The position numbers and the translations under genes are program-made. Below the pieces are notes generated by a model. The model saw only the letters and a list, made by a program, of their open reading frames with translations, had not been told where the DNA came from and ran no database searches. Source: an uncultured Lachnospiraceae bacterium (lineage in GTDB: Bacteria; Bacillota; Clostridia; Lachnospirales; Lachnospiraceae). Taken from it: a stretch of 43,869 bases of DNA. Shown here piece by piece: positions 15,684-25,059 of the stretch. The stretch is from positions 1 through 43,869 of the forward strand of contig CACXDC010000163.1 of assembly GCA_902766365.1 (NCBI GenBank). The letters are read 5' to 3'. Numbering within the stretch: the stretch's first letter is position 1; each line of letters opens with the position of its first letter.

Positions 15684-17144
15684 ATGAGTATAGTAAGCAT
15701 GACTGCCGTAGAACTTGCGGCTGCGATCAAAAAGCATGAAGTAACCGTTAAGGAGGCCGTGGAGGCAGTCCTTGACAACATTGAAAAAAAGGAAGACACC
15801 TATCACTGCTATGTGACCGTAGACAGGGAAGGAGCTTTAAAGCAGGCAGAGGAGATCCAGAAAAAGATTGATGACGGAACATTAAACGGACCTCTTGCCG
15901 GTGTGCCGGTAGCCATCAAAGACAATATGTGCACCGAGGGACTGCTGACCACCTGCTCTTCCAAAATCCTTTATAATTTCGTACCCACCTTTACTTCTGA
16001 AGCAGTTTTAAACCTTCAGAAGGCAGGGGCTGTGATCCTTGGTAAGACCAATATGGATGAATTTGCCATGGGATCCACGACAGAAACATCTGCTTATGGT
16101 GTGACAAGAAATCCCTGGAACCCGGAGCATGTACCGGGCGGATCCTCAGGCGGAAGTGCGGCGGCAGTAGCAGCAGAAGAATGCTTCTATGCCCTCGGCT
16201 CTGACACCGGCGGTTCGATCAGACAGCCTGCATCCTTCTGTGGTGTTGTGGGACTGAAGCCTACCTATGGTACGGTATCCCGTTACGGACTGATCGCCTA
16301 TGGATCATCCCTTGACCAGATTGGTCCCCTCTGCAAGGATGTGACAGACTGTGCGACCATTCTGGAAACCATTGCTTCCCATGACAGCAAGGATTCCACT
16401 TCAGTAGAAAGACAGGATACTGACTTTACCTCTGCCCTGGTAGAGGATGTAAAGGGCATGAAGATCGGTATTCCGAGAGACTATTTTGGAGAGGGCTTAA
16501 ATCCGGAAGTAAAGGAAGCTGTACTGAAGGCAGCAGAGGTTCTGAAGGAAAAGGGAGCCATCGTAGAAGAGTTTGACTTAAGCCTGGTGGAATATGCGAT
16601 CCCCACCTATTATACGATCGCAGCAGCAGAAGCCAGCTCCAACCTGGAGCGTTTTGACGGTATCAAATACGGATACCGTACCGAAGAATATCAGGGACTT
16701 CACAATATGTACAAGAAATCCCGTTCTGAGGGCTTCGGAGCTGAAGTAAAGAGAAGAATCATGCTGGGAAGCTTTGTACTGAGCTCCGGCTATTATGATG
16801 CTTATTATCTGAAGGCACTGCGTGTGAAGGCACTGATCAAAAAGGCCTTTGACGAAGCCTTTGCCAAATATGATGTGATCCTTGGACCGGTAGCACCGAC
16901 TACCGCACCGAAGATCGGAGAAAGCTTAAGCGACCCGATCCAGATGTACCTTGGAGATATTTACACCATTTCCATCAATCTGGCAGGACTGCCCGGACTT
17001 TCCATCCCCTGCGGCACAGACAGCAAGGGCCTGCCGATCGGCATGCAGCTTATCGGTGACTGCTTCAAGGAGAAGAATCTGATCCGTGCAGCCTATACCT
17101 ATGAAAAAGCAAGAGGCGCATTTGTAAGGAAGGAGGAGAACTGA
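15684..17144 (+). CDS. gatA: Asp/Glu-tRNA amidotransferase subunit A
   Basis: GatA is the amidase subunit: it hydrolyses glutamine and channels ammonia to GatB for converting Glu-tRNA(Gln) and/or Asp-tRNA(Asn) to the amidated forms. The 486-residue protein has the complete Ser-Ser-Lys triad of the amidase signature family: Lys79 (VAIKDN), Ser154 (PGGSSGGSAA) and Ser178 (SDTGGSIRQP). AGGAGGA is the ribosome site. GatB follows one base after the stop. Confidence 0.97.
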   Translation: MSIVSMTAVELAAAIKKHEVTVKEAVEAVLDNIEKKEDTYHCYVTVDREGALKQAEEIQKKIDDGTLNGPLAGVPVAIKDNMCTEGLLTTCSSKILYNFVPTFTSEAVLNLQKAGAVILGKTNMDEFAMGSTTETSAYGVTRNPWNPEHVPGGSSGGSAAAVAAEECFYALGSDTGGSIRQPASFCGVVGLKPTYGTVSRYGLIAYGSSLDQIGPLCKDVTDCATILETIASHDSKDSTSVERQDTDFTSALVEDVKGMKIGIPRDYFGEGLNPEVKEAVLKAAEVLKEKGAIVEEFDLSLVEYAIPTYYTIAAAEASSNLERFDGIKYGYRTEEYQGLHNMYKKSRSEGFGAEVKRRIMLGSFVLSSGYYDAYYLKALRVKALIKKAFDEAFAKYDVILGPVAPTTAPKIGESLSDPIQMYLGDIYTISINLAGLPGLSIPCGTDSKGLPIGMQLIGDCFKEKNLIRAAYTYEKARGAFVRKEEN

Positions 17145-17145
17145 C

Positions 17146-18576
17146 ATGGAAAAGCAATATGAAACCGTCATCGGTCTGGAAGTGCATGTAGAACTGGCGA
17201 CGAAGACCAAGATTTTCTGTGGATGTTCCACAGCCTTCGGCGGTGCTCCCAATACCCATACCTGTCCGGTCTGCACCGGTATGCCGGGATCCCTTCCCGT
17301 GCTGAATAAGCAGGTACTGGAATATGCAGTGGCAGTAGGACTTGCCACAAACTGTGATATCACCAGATATTGCAAATTTGACAGAAAGAACTATTTCTAT
17401 CCCGATAACCCGCAGAACTATCAGATCTCCCAGCTGTATCTGCCGATCTGCCGCAATGGTAAGGTAGAGATCGAGACAGAGAAGGGTAAGAAGTATGTGG
17501 GGATCCATGAGATCCATATGGAAGAGGATGCCGGCAAGCTGGTCCATGACGAATGGAATGACTGTTCCCTTGTGGACTACAACCGTTCCGGTGTGCCGCT
17601 GATCGAGATCGTATCCGAGCCCGATATGAGAAGTGCAGAAGAAGTGATCGCTTATCTGGAGAAGCTCCGTATGACGATCCAGTATCTTGGTGCATCTGAC
17701 TGTAAGCTGCAGGAAGGCTCCATGCGTGCTGATGTCAACCTTTCCATCAGAGAGGTTGGAGCAGAAGAATTCGGTACCCGTACCGAGATGAAGAACCTGA
17801 ACTCCTTCAAGGCTATCGCAAGAGCGATCGAAGGAGAAAGAGAGCGTCAGATCGACCTTCTGGAGTCCGGCGAAAAGGTTATCCAGGAGACAAGACGCTG
17901 GGATGACAACAAGGGTGAATCCTATGCCATGAGAAGCAAGGAAGATGCCCAGGACTACCGTTATTTCCCGGATCCAGACCTGGTACCGATAGAGGTTGAT
18001 GAAGCATTCCTTGACAGGATCAGAGAGAGACAGCCCGAATTCCGTGAGGAAAAGATGGCGAGATATAAAGAAGAGTTTGACATTCCCGAGTATGATATTG
18101 ATATCATCACAGGAAGCAAGCGTATGGCAGACCTGTTTGAGGCTACGGTTGCCCTTGGCGCACAGCCGAAGAAGGTTTCCAACTGGCTGATGGTAGAAAC
18201 GCTCCGGCTGTTGAAAGAAAATGACATGGAGCCGGAGGATATCCGTTTCTCACCGGAGCATCTGGCTGCCCTGATCGCCATGGCAGACAAGAAGGAGATC
18301 AACAGCTCCGTAGCCAAGGAAGTTTTTGAGGAGATCTTCAAAAACGATGTGGATCCTGCAAAGTATGTAGAGGAAAAGGGCTTAAAGACCGTCAATGACG
18401 AAGGTGCCCTGCGTAAGACCGTAGAGGAAGTGATCGCAAACAATCCCCAGTCTGTTCAGGACTATAAGAGCGGTAAGGAAAAGGCGATCGGTTTCCTGGT
18501 TGGACAGACCATGAAAGCCATGAAGGGAAAGGCAGATCCCGGCATGATCAACAAGATGCTGAAGGAACTGCTGTAA
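17146..18576 (+). CDS. gatB: Asp/Glu-tRNA amidotransferase subunit B
   Basis: GatB activates the carboxylate of the mischarged tRNA with ATP and transfers the ammonia supplied by GatA. The 476-residue sequence begins with YETVIGLEVHVEL, has the Cys-rich CGCS...CPVCTG zinc-site region (residues about 25-45), the DYNRSGVPLIEIV motif, and the C-terminal YqeY-like tail domain that contacts tRNA. AAGGAGGAGAAC precedes the start. Since glnS is also present at 28859, this GatCAB may serve mainly Asn-tRNA formation. Confidence 0.97.
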   Translation: MEKQYETVIGLEVHVELATKTKIFCGCSTAFGGAPNTHTCPVCTGMPGSLPVLNKQVLEYAVAVGLATNCDITRYCKFDRKNYFYPDNPQNYQISQLYLPICRNGKVEIETEKGKKYVGIHEIHMEEDAGKLVHDEWNDCSLVDYNRSGVPLIEIVSEPDMRSAEEVIAYLEKLRMTIQYLGASDCKLQEGSMRADVNLSIREVGAEEFGTRTEMKNLNSFKAIARAIEGERERQIDLLESGEKVIQETRRWDDNKGESYAMRSKEDAQDYRYFPDPDLVPIEVDEAFLDRIRERQPEFREEKMARYKEEFDIPEYDIDIITGSKRMADLFEATVALGAQPKKVSNWLMVETLRLLKENDMEPEDIRFSPEHLAALIAMADKKEINSSVAKEVFEEIFKNDVDPAKYVEEKGLKTVNDEGALRKTVEEVIANNPQSVQDYKSGKEKAIGFLVGQTMKAMKGKADPGMINKMLKELL

Positions 18577-18633
18577 GGATGCGGCAGCCGTCAGGCGGCA
18601 TAAAAGCAGAAAAAGAGATACAGAATAAGCATA

Positions 18634-18673
18634 AAGAAGGTGACTGCCTGACTGGCGGTGACCTTCTTTTTTT
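18634..18673 (+). terminator. Terminator of the gatCAB operon
   Basis: A 13-base stem with one mismatch (GAAGGTGACTGCC and GGCGGTGACCTTC) closes the loop TGACT and runs into a T-rich tail, 58 bases after the gatB stop. Confidence 0.85.
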
Positions 18674-18682
18674 AATTTCCAC

Positions 18683-18711
18683 TTGCCTAAAAAAAAGGAA
18701 TGTGCTAGAAT
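18683..18711 (+). promoter_or_regulatory. Sigma-A promoter with extended -10 for the ACT/hom genes
   Basis: TTGCCT, a 17-base spacer and TAGAAT preceded by TGC (extended -10) stand 49 bases before the start at 18760, immediately after the gatB terminator. Confidence 0.75.
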
Positions 18712-18759
18712 ATCCCTCGGTGACGTACAAATGTCTTTTATAGAAGGACGAGAACATTC

Positions 18760-19197
18760 ATGGGAAACAGATTTTATGTCGTAAAGGAGCAGGCGGTGCC
18801 TGAGGTGCTTTTAAAGGTAGTGGAAGCCAAGAAGCTGCTTGACAGCGGCAGGGCACACACGATCAACGAAGCAGCGGATCAGGTGGGAATCAGCCGGAGC
18901 TCTTTTTACAAGTACAAAGAAGATATATTTGAGTTCCATGAGCATTCTCAGGGAACAACGATCACACTTACCTTTCAGATGGAGGATGAGCCGGGACTGC
19001 TTTCCGATGTGCTGAAGATCATCGCACAGTTCGGGGCCAATATCCTGACGATCCATCAGAGTATTCCGATTAACGGCGTGGCTTCCTTAAGCCTCAGCAT
19101 ACAGGTTCTCCCGACGACAGGAGATGTCTCCGATATGCTGGAAGCCATGGAAGGTCAGAAAGGTGTCAGGAACGTAAAACTTTTAGCGAAAGAATAA
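18760..19197 (+). CDS. pheB: ACT-domain regulatory protein (PheB/UPF0735 type)
   Basis: This 145-residue protein has an N-terminal helix-turn-helix-like half (KTxLDSGRAHTINEAA type, with ISRSSFYKYKEDIF at residues 44-57) and a C-terminal ACT domain (about 70-142) with the amino-acid-binding turn DEPGLLSDVL. ACT domains sense amino acids; this family sits next to aromatic or aspartate-family biosynthesis genes in many Firmicutes. Here it precedes hom and lysC by 53 bases, which points to feedback sensing of threonine, methionine or a related amino acid. The ligand and whether it binds DNA are not known. No AGGAGG is present; GAAGGACGAG precedes the ATG. Confidence 0.88.
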   Translation: MGNRFYVVKEQAVPEVLLKVVEAKKLLDSGRAHTINEAADQVGISRSSFYKYKEDIFEFHEHSQGTTITLTFQMEDEPGLLSDVLKIIAQFGANILTIHQSIPINGVASLSLSIQVLPTTGDVSDMLEAMEGQKGVRNVKLLAKE

Positions 19198-19250
19198 TAA
19201 AGAGCTTTGCAGGAAATCCTGCATGGATCTCACAGAGAAAGGAAACGAAT

Positions 19251-20453
19251 ATGATACAGGTAGCAGTGTTAGGATACGGTACCGTAGGAAGCGGTGTAGT
19301 AGAGGTTATTGAGAAGAATAAGGCCGAGATCAACAAGAAGTCCGGTGAAGAACTGAATGTAAAATACATTCTGGATCTGAGAGATTTCCCGGGCGATCCT
19401 TATGAGGATAAAGTGGTACATGACATTAACGTGATCCTGGATGATCCGGAAGTAAAGATCATCTGTGAGACCATGGGAGGCTTAAAGCCTGCTTATGACT
19501 TTACAAAGAAAGCTCTGAGCCTTGGAAAGAGCGTCTGCACCTCCAATAAGGAGCTGGTGGCAGCACATGGCCCGGAGCTGATCCGTGTGGCACATGAGAA
19601 TAAGTGCAACTATCTCTTTGAGGCCAGCGTAGGCGGCGGTATCCCGATCATCCGTCCACTGAACTATTCCCTGACAGCAGAGAAGATCGATGCCATCACC
19701 GGTATCCTGAACGGAACCACCAACTACATCCTGACCAAGATGGACAGAGAGGGTGCTGATTTTGAAACCGTTCTGAAGGAAGCACAGGAAAAGGGATATG
19801 CAGAGAGAAATCCGGAGGCTGATGTAGAAGGTTATGATGCCTGCCGTAAGATCGCCATCCTGTCATCTCTGATGTGCTGTAAGAATGTAAAATATGAAGA
19901 GATCTATACAGAGGGTATCACGAAGATCACAGCAACTGATTTTGTTTATGCAAGAGCCATGGGAAGGACCATCAAGCTTCTGGCACAGAGCAAGGAGGTA
20001 GACGGTAAGCTCTTTGCCATGGTAGCACCGTTCATGATCAGCCGTGACAACCCGCTTTATATGGTAAATGATGTATTCAATGCAGTCTGCGTTCACGGCA
20101 ACATGCTGGGTGATTCCATGTACTATGGAAAGGGAGCAGGCAAGCTTCCTACCGCCAGTGCCGTTGTATCTGACGTTGTTGACTGTGCAAGACACATCGG
20201 CAAGGTGATCATGTGCTTCTGGGATGATGAAGATGTGAAGGTTTCCGATGTCAGTGAAGCAAGAAGAGCATTTTTCGTCAGAGTAGATGCTGCAAAGGAA
20301 AAAGAAGCGATCGAGGCATTCAAGTCTGTCAGAGTCATCGAAGCAGAGGTAGAAGGTGAATTTGCATTCGTGACCGATGTGATGAGTGAAAAAGAATTCA
20401 ATGAAAAAGCAGATGCAGTAGGCATCATCAGCCGTATCAGGATGGAAGCATAA
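19251..20453 (+). CDS. hom: Homoserine dehydrogenase
   Basis: The enzyme reduces aspartate semialdehyde to homoserine, the branch point to threonine and methionine. The 400-residue protein has an N-terminal Rossmann fold (VLGYGTVGSGV, residues 6-16), the SNKELVA segment, the catalytic region GGGIPIIRPL...GILNGTTNYILT, and a short C-terminal ACT-like region. AGAAAGGAAACG precedes the start. It lies between the ACT regulator and aspartate kinase, forming a three-gene aspartate-pathway set. Confidence 0.96.
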   Translation: MIQVAVLGYGTVGSGVVEVIEKNKAEINKKSGEELNVKYILDLRDFPGDPYEDKVVHDINVILDDPEVKIICETMGGLKPAYDFTKKALSLGKSVCTSNKELVAAHGPELIRVAHENKCNYLFEASVGGGIPIIRPLNYSLTAEKIDAITGILNGTTNYILTKMDREGADFETVLKEAQEKGYAERNPEADVEGYDACRKIAILSSLMCCKNVKYEEIYTEGITKITATDFVYARAMGRTIKLLAQSKEVDGKLFAMVAPFMISRDNPLYMVNDVFNAVCVHGNMLGDSMYYGKGAGKLPTASAVVSDVVDCARHIGKVIMCFWDDEDVKVSDVSEARRAFFVRVDAAKEKEAIEAFKSVRVIEAEVEGEFAFVTDVMSEKEFNEKADAVGIISRIRMEA

Positions 20454-20532
20454 GAAAGACCTGCATATGGTAAAATATAACCTGTAAAACAGGTACGGGA
20501 TCGAAGATTTCGAAAATGAGGAGAATGGAAAA

Positions 20533-21852
20533 ATGAAAAAGGTAGTTAAGTTTGGCGGAAGCTCTCTGGCGAGCGCGGCACAGTTTCAGAAGGTAGCGGA
20601 TATCATCCATGCAGATCCGGAACGCAAGTATGTGGTTCCCTCTGCACCGGGAAAGCGTTTCTCCGGAGATACCAAGGTCACAGATATGCTCTATGGCTGC
20701 TATCATCTGGCAGAAGAGGGCGCAGATTTCAGGAAAGAACTGAAAGCCATTGCAGAAAGATACCAGGAGATCATCGACGGACTTTCCCTTTCCCTGTCTC
20801 TGGCAGATGAGTTTAAGGTGATCGAGAAGAACTTTAAAGAGAAGGCCGGCGAGAACTATGCAGCTTCCCGTGGAGAGTATTTAAACGGTATCATCATGGC
20901 AGCATACCTTGGCTATGAATTTATCGATTCTGCTGAAGTGATCCGTTTTAAGGACAATGGTGAATTTGATTCAGAGGTGACCAATGAGATCTTAAGTGCA
21001 AGACTGGCAAATACAGAAAAGGCTGTTGTACCCGGTTTCTATGGTGCCTATGCAGACGGCAGGGTAAAGACCTTTTCAAGAGGCGGCTCTGATGTGACAG
21101 GTTCTATCGTGGCAAGGGCTGTGAAGGCAGATGTATATGAAAACTGGACAGATGTATCCGGTTTCCTGATCGCTGATCCCAGGATCATCGACCAGCCGGA
21201 AGCTATCGAGACGATCACCTACAGAGAGCTGAGAGAGCTTTCCTACATGGGAGCCAGTGTCCTTCATGAGGATGCAATCTTCCCGGTAAGAAGAGAAGGT
21301 ATCCCGATCAACATCCGCAATACCAACAAGCCGGAGGATGCCGGAACCTGGATCGTGGAAAGCACCTGCCAGAAGAGCAAATACACCATTACCGGTGTAG
21401 CTGGTAAGAAGGGCTTCTGTTCTGTCAATATTGAAAAGGCCATGATGAATTCCGAGATCGGTTTTGGACGCAAGGTACTGCAGGCTTTTGAAGACAATGG
21501 CATTTCCTTCGAGCATATCCCTTCCGGAATTGATACCCTGACCGTGTTCGTTCATCAGGATGAGTTCATGGATAAGGAACAGAAGGTGGTTTCCGCCATT
21601 CACAGACTGGCAGATCCGGATTCCATTGATATTGAAGCAGATCTGGCACTGATCGCCGTCGTAGGACGTGGCATGAAGTCCACAAGAGGAACTGCAGGAC
21701 GGATCTTCTCTGCACTGGCACATGCCAATGTCAATGTCAAGATGATCGACCAGGGATCCAGTGAGCTGAATATCATCATCGGTGTTGCCAATGATGATTT
21801 CGAGACCGCCATCAAGGCGATCTATGATATCTTCGTAGTAGCAAGGATCTGA
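20533..21852 (+). CDS. lysC: Aspartate kinase
   Basis: The enzyme phosphorylates aspartate, the committed step to lysine, threonine and methionine. The 439-residue sequence starts with VVKFGGSSLASA (ATP-binding amino-acid-kinase motif), contains SRGGSDVTGS and NWTDVSGFLIADPR, and ends with two ACT domains (about 295-435) including VVGRGMKSTRGTAGRIFSAL, where lysine or threonine would bind for feedback inhibition. GAGGAG stands before the ATG. The 79-base gap after hom holds a perfect ACCTGT-AAA-ACAGGT inverted repeat (20480-20494) of unknown role. Confidence 0.96.
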   Translation: MKKVVKFGGSSLASAAQFQKVADIIHADPERKYVVPSAPGKRFSGDTKVTDMLYGCYHLAEEGADFRKELKAIAERYQEIIDGLSLSLSLADEFKVIEKNFKEKAGENYAASRGEYLNGIIMAAYLGYEFIDSAEVIRFKDNGEFDSEVTNEILSARLANTEKAVVPGFYGAYADGRVKTFSRGGSDVTGSIVARAVKADVYENWTDVSGFLIADPRIIDQPEAIETITYRELRELSYMGASVLHEDAIFPVRREGIPINIRNTNKPEDAGTWIVESTCQKSKYTITGVAGKKGFCSVNIEKAMMNSEIGFGRKVLQAFEDNGISFEHIPSGIDTLTVFVHQDEFMDKEQKVVSAIHRLADPDSIDIEADLALIAVVGRGMKSTRGTAGRIFSALAHANVNVKMIDQGSSELNIIIGVANDDFETAIKAIYDIFVVARI

Positions 21853-21886
21853 GAAACGGTATCTGAATAAAAGATAATGAAGCAAA

Positions 21887-21926
21887 AAAGAACCTCCTGC
21901 AGGAATATCTCGCAGGAGGTTTTCTG
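21887..21926. terminator. Terminator between lysC and the convergent membrane-protein gene
   Basis: AACCTCCTGC (21891-21900) and its exact complement (21912-21921) form a 10-bp stem with A-rich and T-rich flanks on opposite sides, so it can serve both converging genes. Confidence 0.88.
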
Positions 21927-21970
21927 TGTCATGCTCATGTTTTCTGTTGCAGGGCAGGATCCGCTTGGGA

Positions 21971-22822
21971 TCACTGCAGAACCATCGTTTCGAAGGGAAT
22001 GCTGTCATCATATAAATAGGAAAGATAAGCAGCAGCCTTATCCATTCTCTGGCTGGTAGAAGCGATCCCGAATACAGGGATCAGGCCATCATAGGAATCC
22101 GTCTTCTCTATAAAAGGACTGTCTTCTATATAAATACCGACAGGAATGGGATCTTCCATATTCTCAGGGTGTTTGTGCTCTTCTGCATCTGCTTTGATCG
22201 TGGCATTTGTGGCATTTTCCATTTTATTATAGAAGGCCATGGCTTCCGGATCATCCGAGTCAGCTTCATCAGCCTTGTCGATGGCAGCCTGATCGATATA
22301 GTAAATATTTCCCTCATAGGCGGACAGTTCGTCTTCACTTAAGACAGTCCGGAGATCCACCATAAAGCCGCTGATGGAAAGCTTGTAAAAGACGGCTGAA
22401 TCAAGGACAAGGGCATCGAAATCATTGGTGGCAGCCTGGGCGATGATCTTCTGGTAGGTTGCCATGTCATACTGCGTGTAGTCTTTTAAGGAAAGAGTTG
22501 TCATCGTATCAATGTAGCATTCATATTTTTCATTGTCGAGATCAGCATATTCGCTGAAGGATTCACTGATGGCCGTATCGTTCAGGTTCTGGGAATTCAG
22601 CATCAGGGCATAGAAATTGTAGCCCTTTGCCGTCACCATATCATGGATCACTACAGACAGAAAAATGACGGCTGCAATCCCGGCAAGGAATGGTACCTTA
22701 TAATAAAACCAGAAATAGGCAAGCCGTTCTTTCGGGGTCATATCCTTTGTTTTCTTCTGCTGCTGGCGGATCTCATCCCGTACGCCAGTGTATTCTTTCT
22801 GCTGTTTCTTTTCGTCAAACAT
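21971..22822 (-). CDS. Single-pass membrane protein of unknown function
   Basis: I do not recognise a named family. The 283-residue protein has a charged, probably cytosolic N terminus (residues 1-45, rich in Lys/Gln/Glu), one hydrophobic segment (about 46-64, VPFLAGIAAVIFLSVVIHD) and a long extracytoplasmic part. That part contains NDFDALVLDSAVFYKLS and DLRTVLSEDELSAYEG, which loosely resemble segments of solute-binding proteins, but there is no lipobox. It is monocistronic, converges with lysC across a shared terminator and is divergent from the DUF6106-like gene. A possible role as a membrane-tethered ligand-binding or envelope protein is only a guess. Confidence 0.8.
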   Translation of the reverse strand: MFDEKKQQKEYTGVRDEIRQQQKKTKDMTPKERLAYFWFYYKVPFLAGIAAVIFLSVVIHDMVTAKGYNFYALMLNSQNLNDTAISESFSEYADLDNEKYECYIDTMTTLSLKDYTQYDMATYQKIIAQAATNDFDALVLDSAVFYKLSISGFMVDLRTVLSEDELSAYEGNIYYIDQAAIDKADEADSDDPEAMAFYNKMENATNATIKADAEEHKHPENMEDPIPVGIYIEDSPFIEKTDSYDGLIPVFGIASTSQRMDKAAAYLSYLYDDSIPFETMVLQ

Positions 22823-22970
22823 ATAAATTCCTCTGTTTTTCTTGCAATTTTAAAAGAGGTATATTAAAATAGCCTCTAACTCATATCATAGCTTTTCAAA
22901 AATAGGCTGTCAACGAAACAAAATATGCAATCTGTGAAATTTTTCTAAACTCTCAGACGGGCAGCAGCAC

Positions 22971-22999
22971 TTGCAAGTTGACCGAAAATATACTATCAT
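22971..22999 (+). promoter_or_regulatory. Sigma-A-type promoter for the DUF6106-like gene
   Basis: TTGCAA, a 17-base spacer and TATCAT lie 48 bases before the start at 23048. Confidence 0.6.
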
Positions 23000-23047
23000 T
23001 ATCTGGTAAGGCTTTAAAACTATATAGAGAAAAGAAAGGCAGATAAA

Positions 23048-23545
23048 ATGAACGAAACCTATGTAGAATGTCTGGTAAAAAGAAAAACACCGGGATATAT
23101 GTCCTTTTTAAAGATACTTCTGATTATGCTTACAGTCGGATTTGTCCTGGTCGGCATGGTATTTATCATAGCACTGATCCCGGCGATCCTGTGTGGCGTT
23201 GCAGCTTATTTTGTTTATATGAATACAGATCTTGAGTATGAATATCTCTATCTGGACAGAGAACTGACTGTGGACAAGGTCATGGCCAAGAGCAAGAGAA
23301 AGAGAGTGGCAGTTTATTCTCTTGATAAGATGGAGATCGTTGCACCTGTCAGGTCCTGGCATCTGGATAATTTCAAAAACAGACAGACAGAAAAGAATAC
23401 AGATTACAGCTCCGGAGAAGAGAAACAGCCGGATAAGCGTTTTGTGATATACTACGAAGGCAATCAGAAAATTACGTTTGAGCCAAGTGAGGAAATGGTC
23501 AAGGCGATGCAGTTTGCCGCTCCCAGAAAGGTTTTTAAAGATTAA
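23048..23545 (+). CDS. DUF6106-like two-segment membrane protein
   Basis: This 165-residue protein has two hydrophobic segments close together (about residues 20-40 and 42-57), then a cytosolic beta-rich part with LEYEYLYLDRELTVDKVMAK and KMEIVAPV. This pattern matches a small family seen in Lachnospiraceae (DUF6106 as I remember it); no function is known. AGAAAAGAAAGGCAG precedes the start. guaB follows after 39 bases with no terminator between, so the two may be co-transcribed. Confidence 0.75.
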   Translation: MNETYVECLVKRKTPGYMSFLKILLIMLTVGFVLVGMVFIIALIPAILCGVAAYFVYMNTDLEYEYLYLDRELTVDKVMAKSKRKRVAVYSLDKMEIVAPVRSWHLDNFKNRQTEKNTDYSSGEEKQPDKRFVIYYEGNQKITFEPSEEMVKAMQFAAPRKVFKD

Positions 23546-23557
23546 ATGATCTTTTAA

Positions 23558-25039
<1,482 letters not shown>

Positions 25040-25059
25040 AAATAAAAGAGGAAAAAACC

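Noticed and set aside
21076..22011. 311-codon open frame opposite lysC
   Set aside because: Antisense shadow; it also crosses the shared terminator and runs into the next gene.
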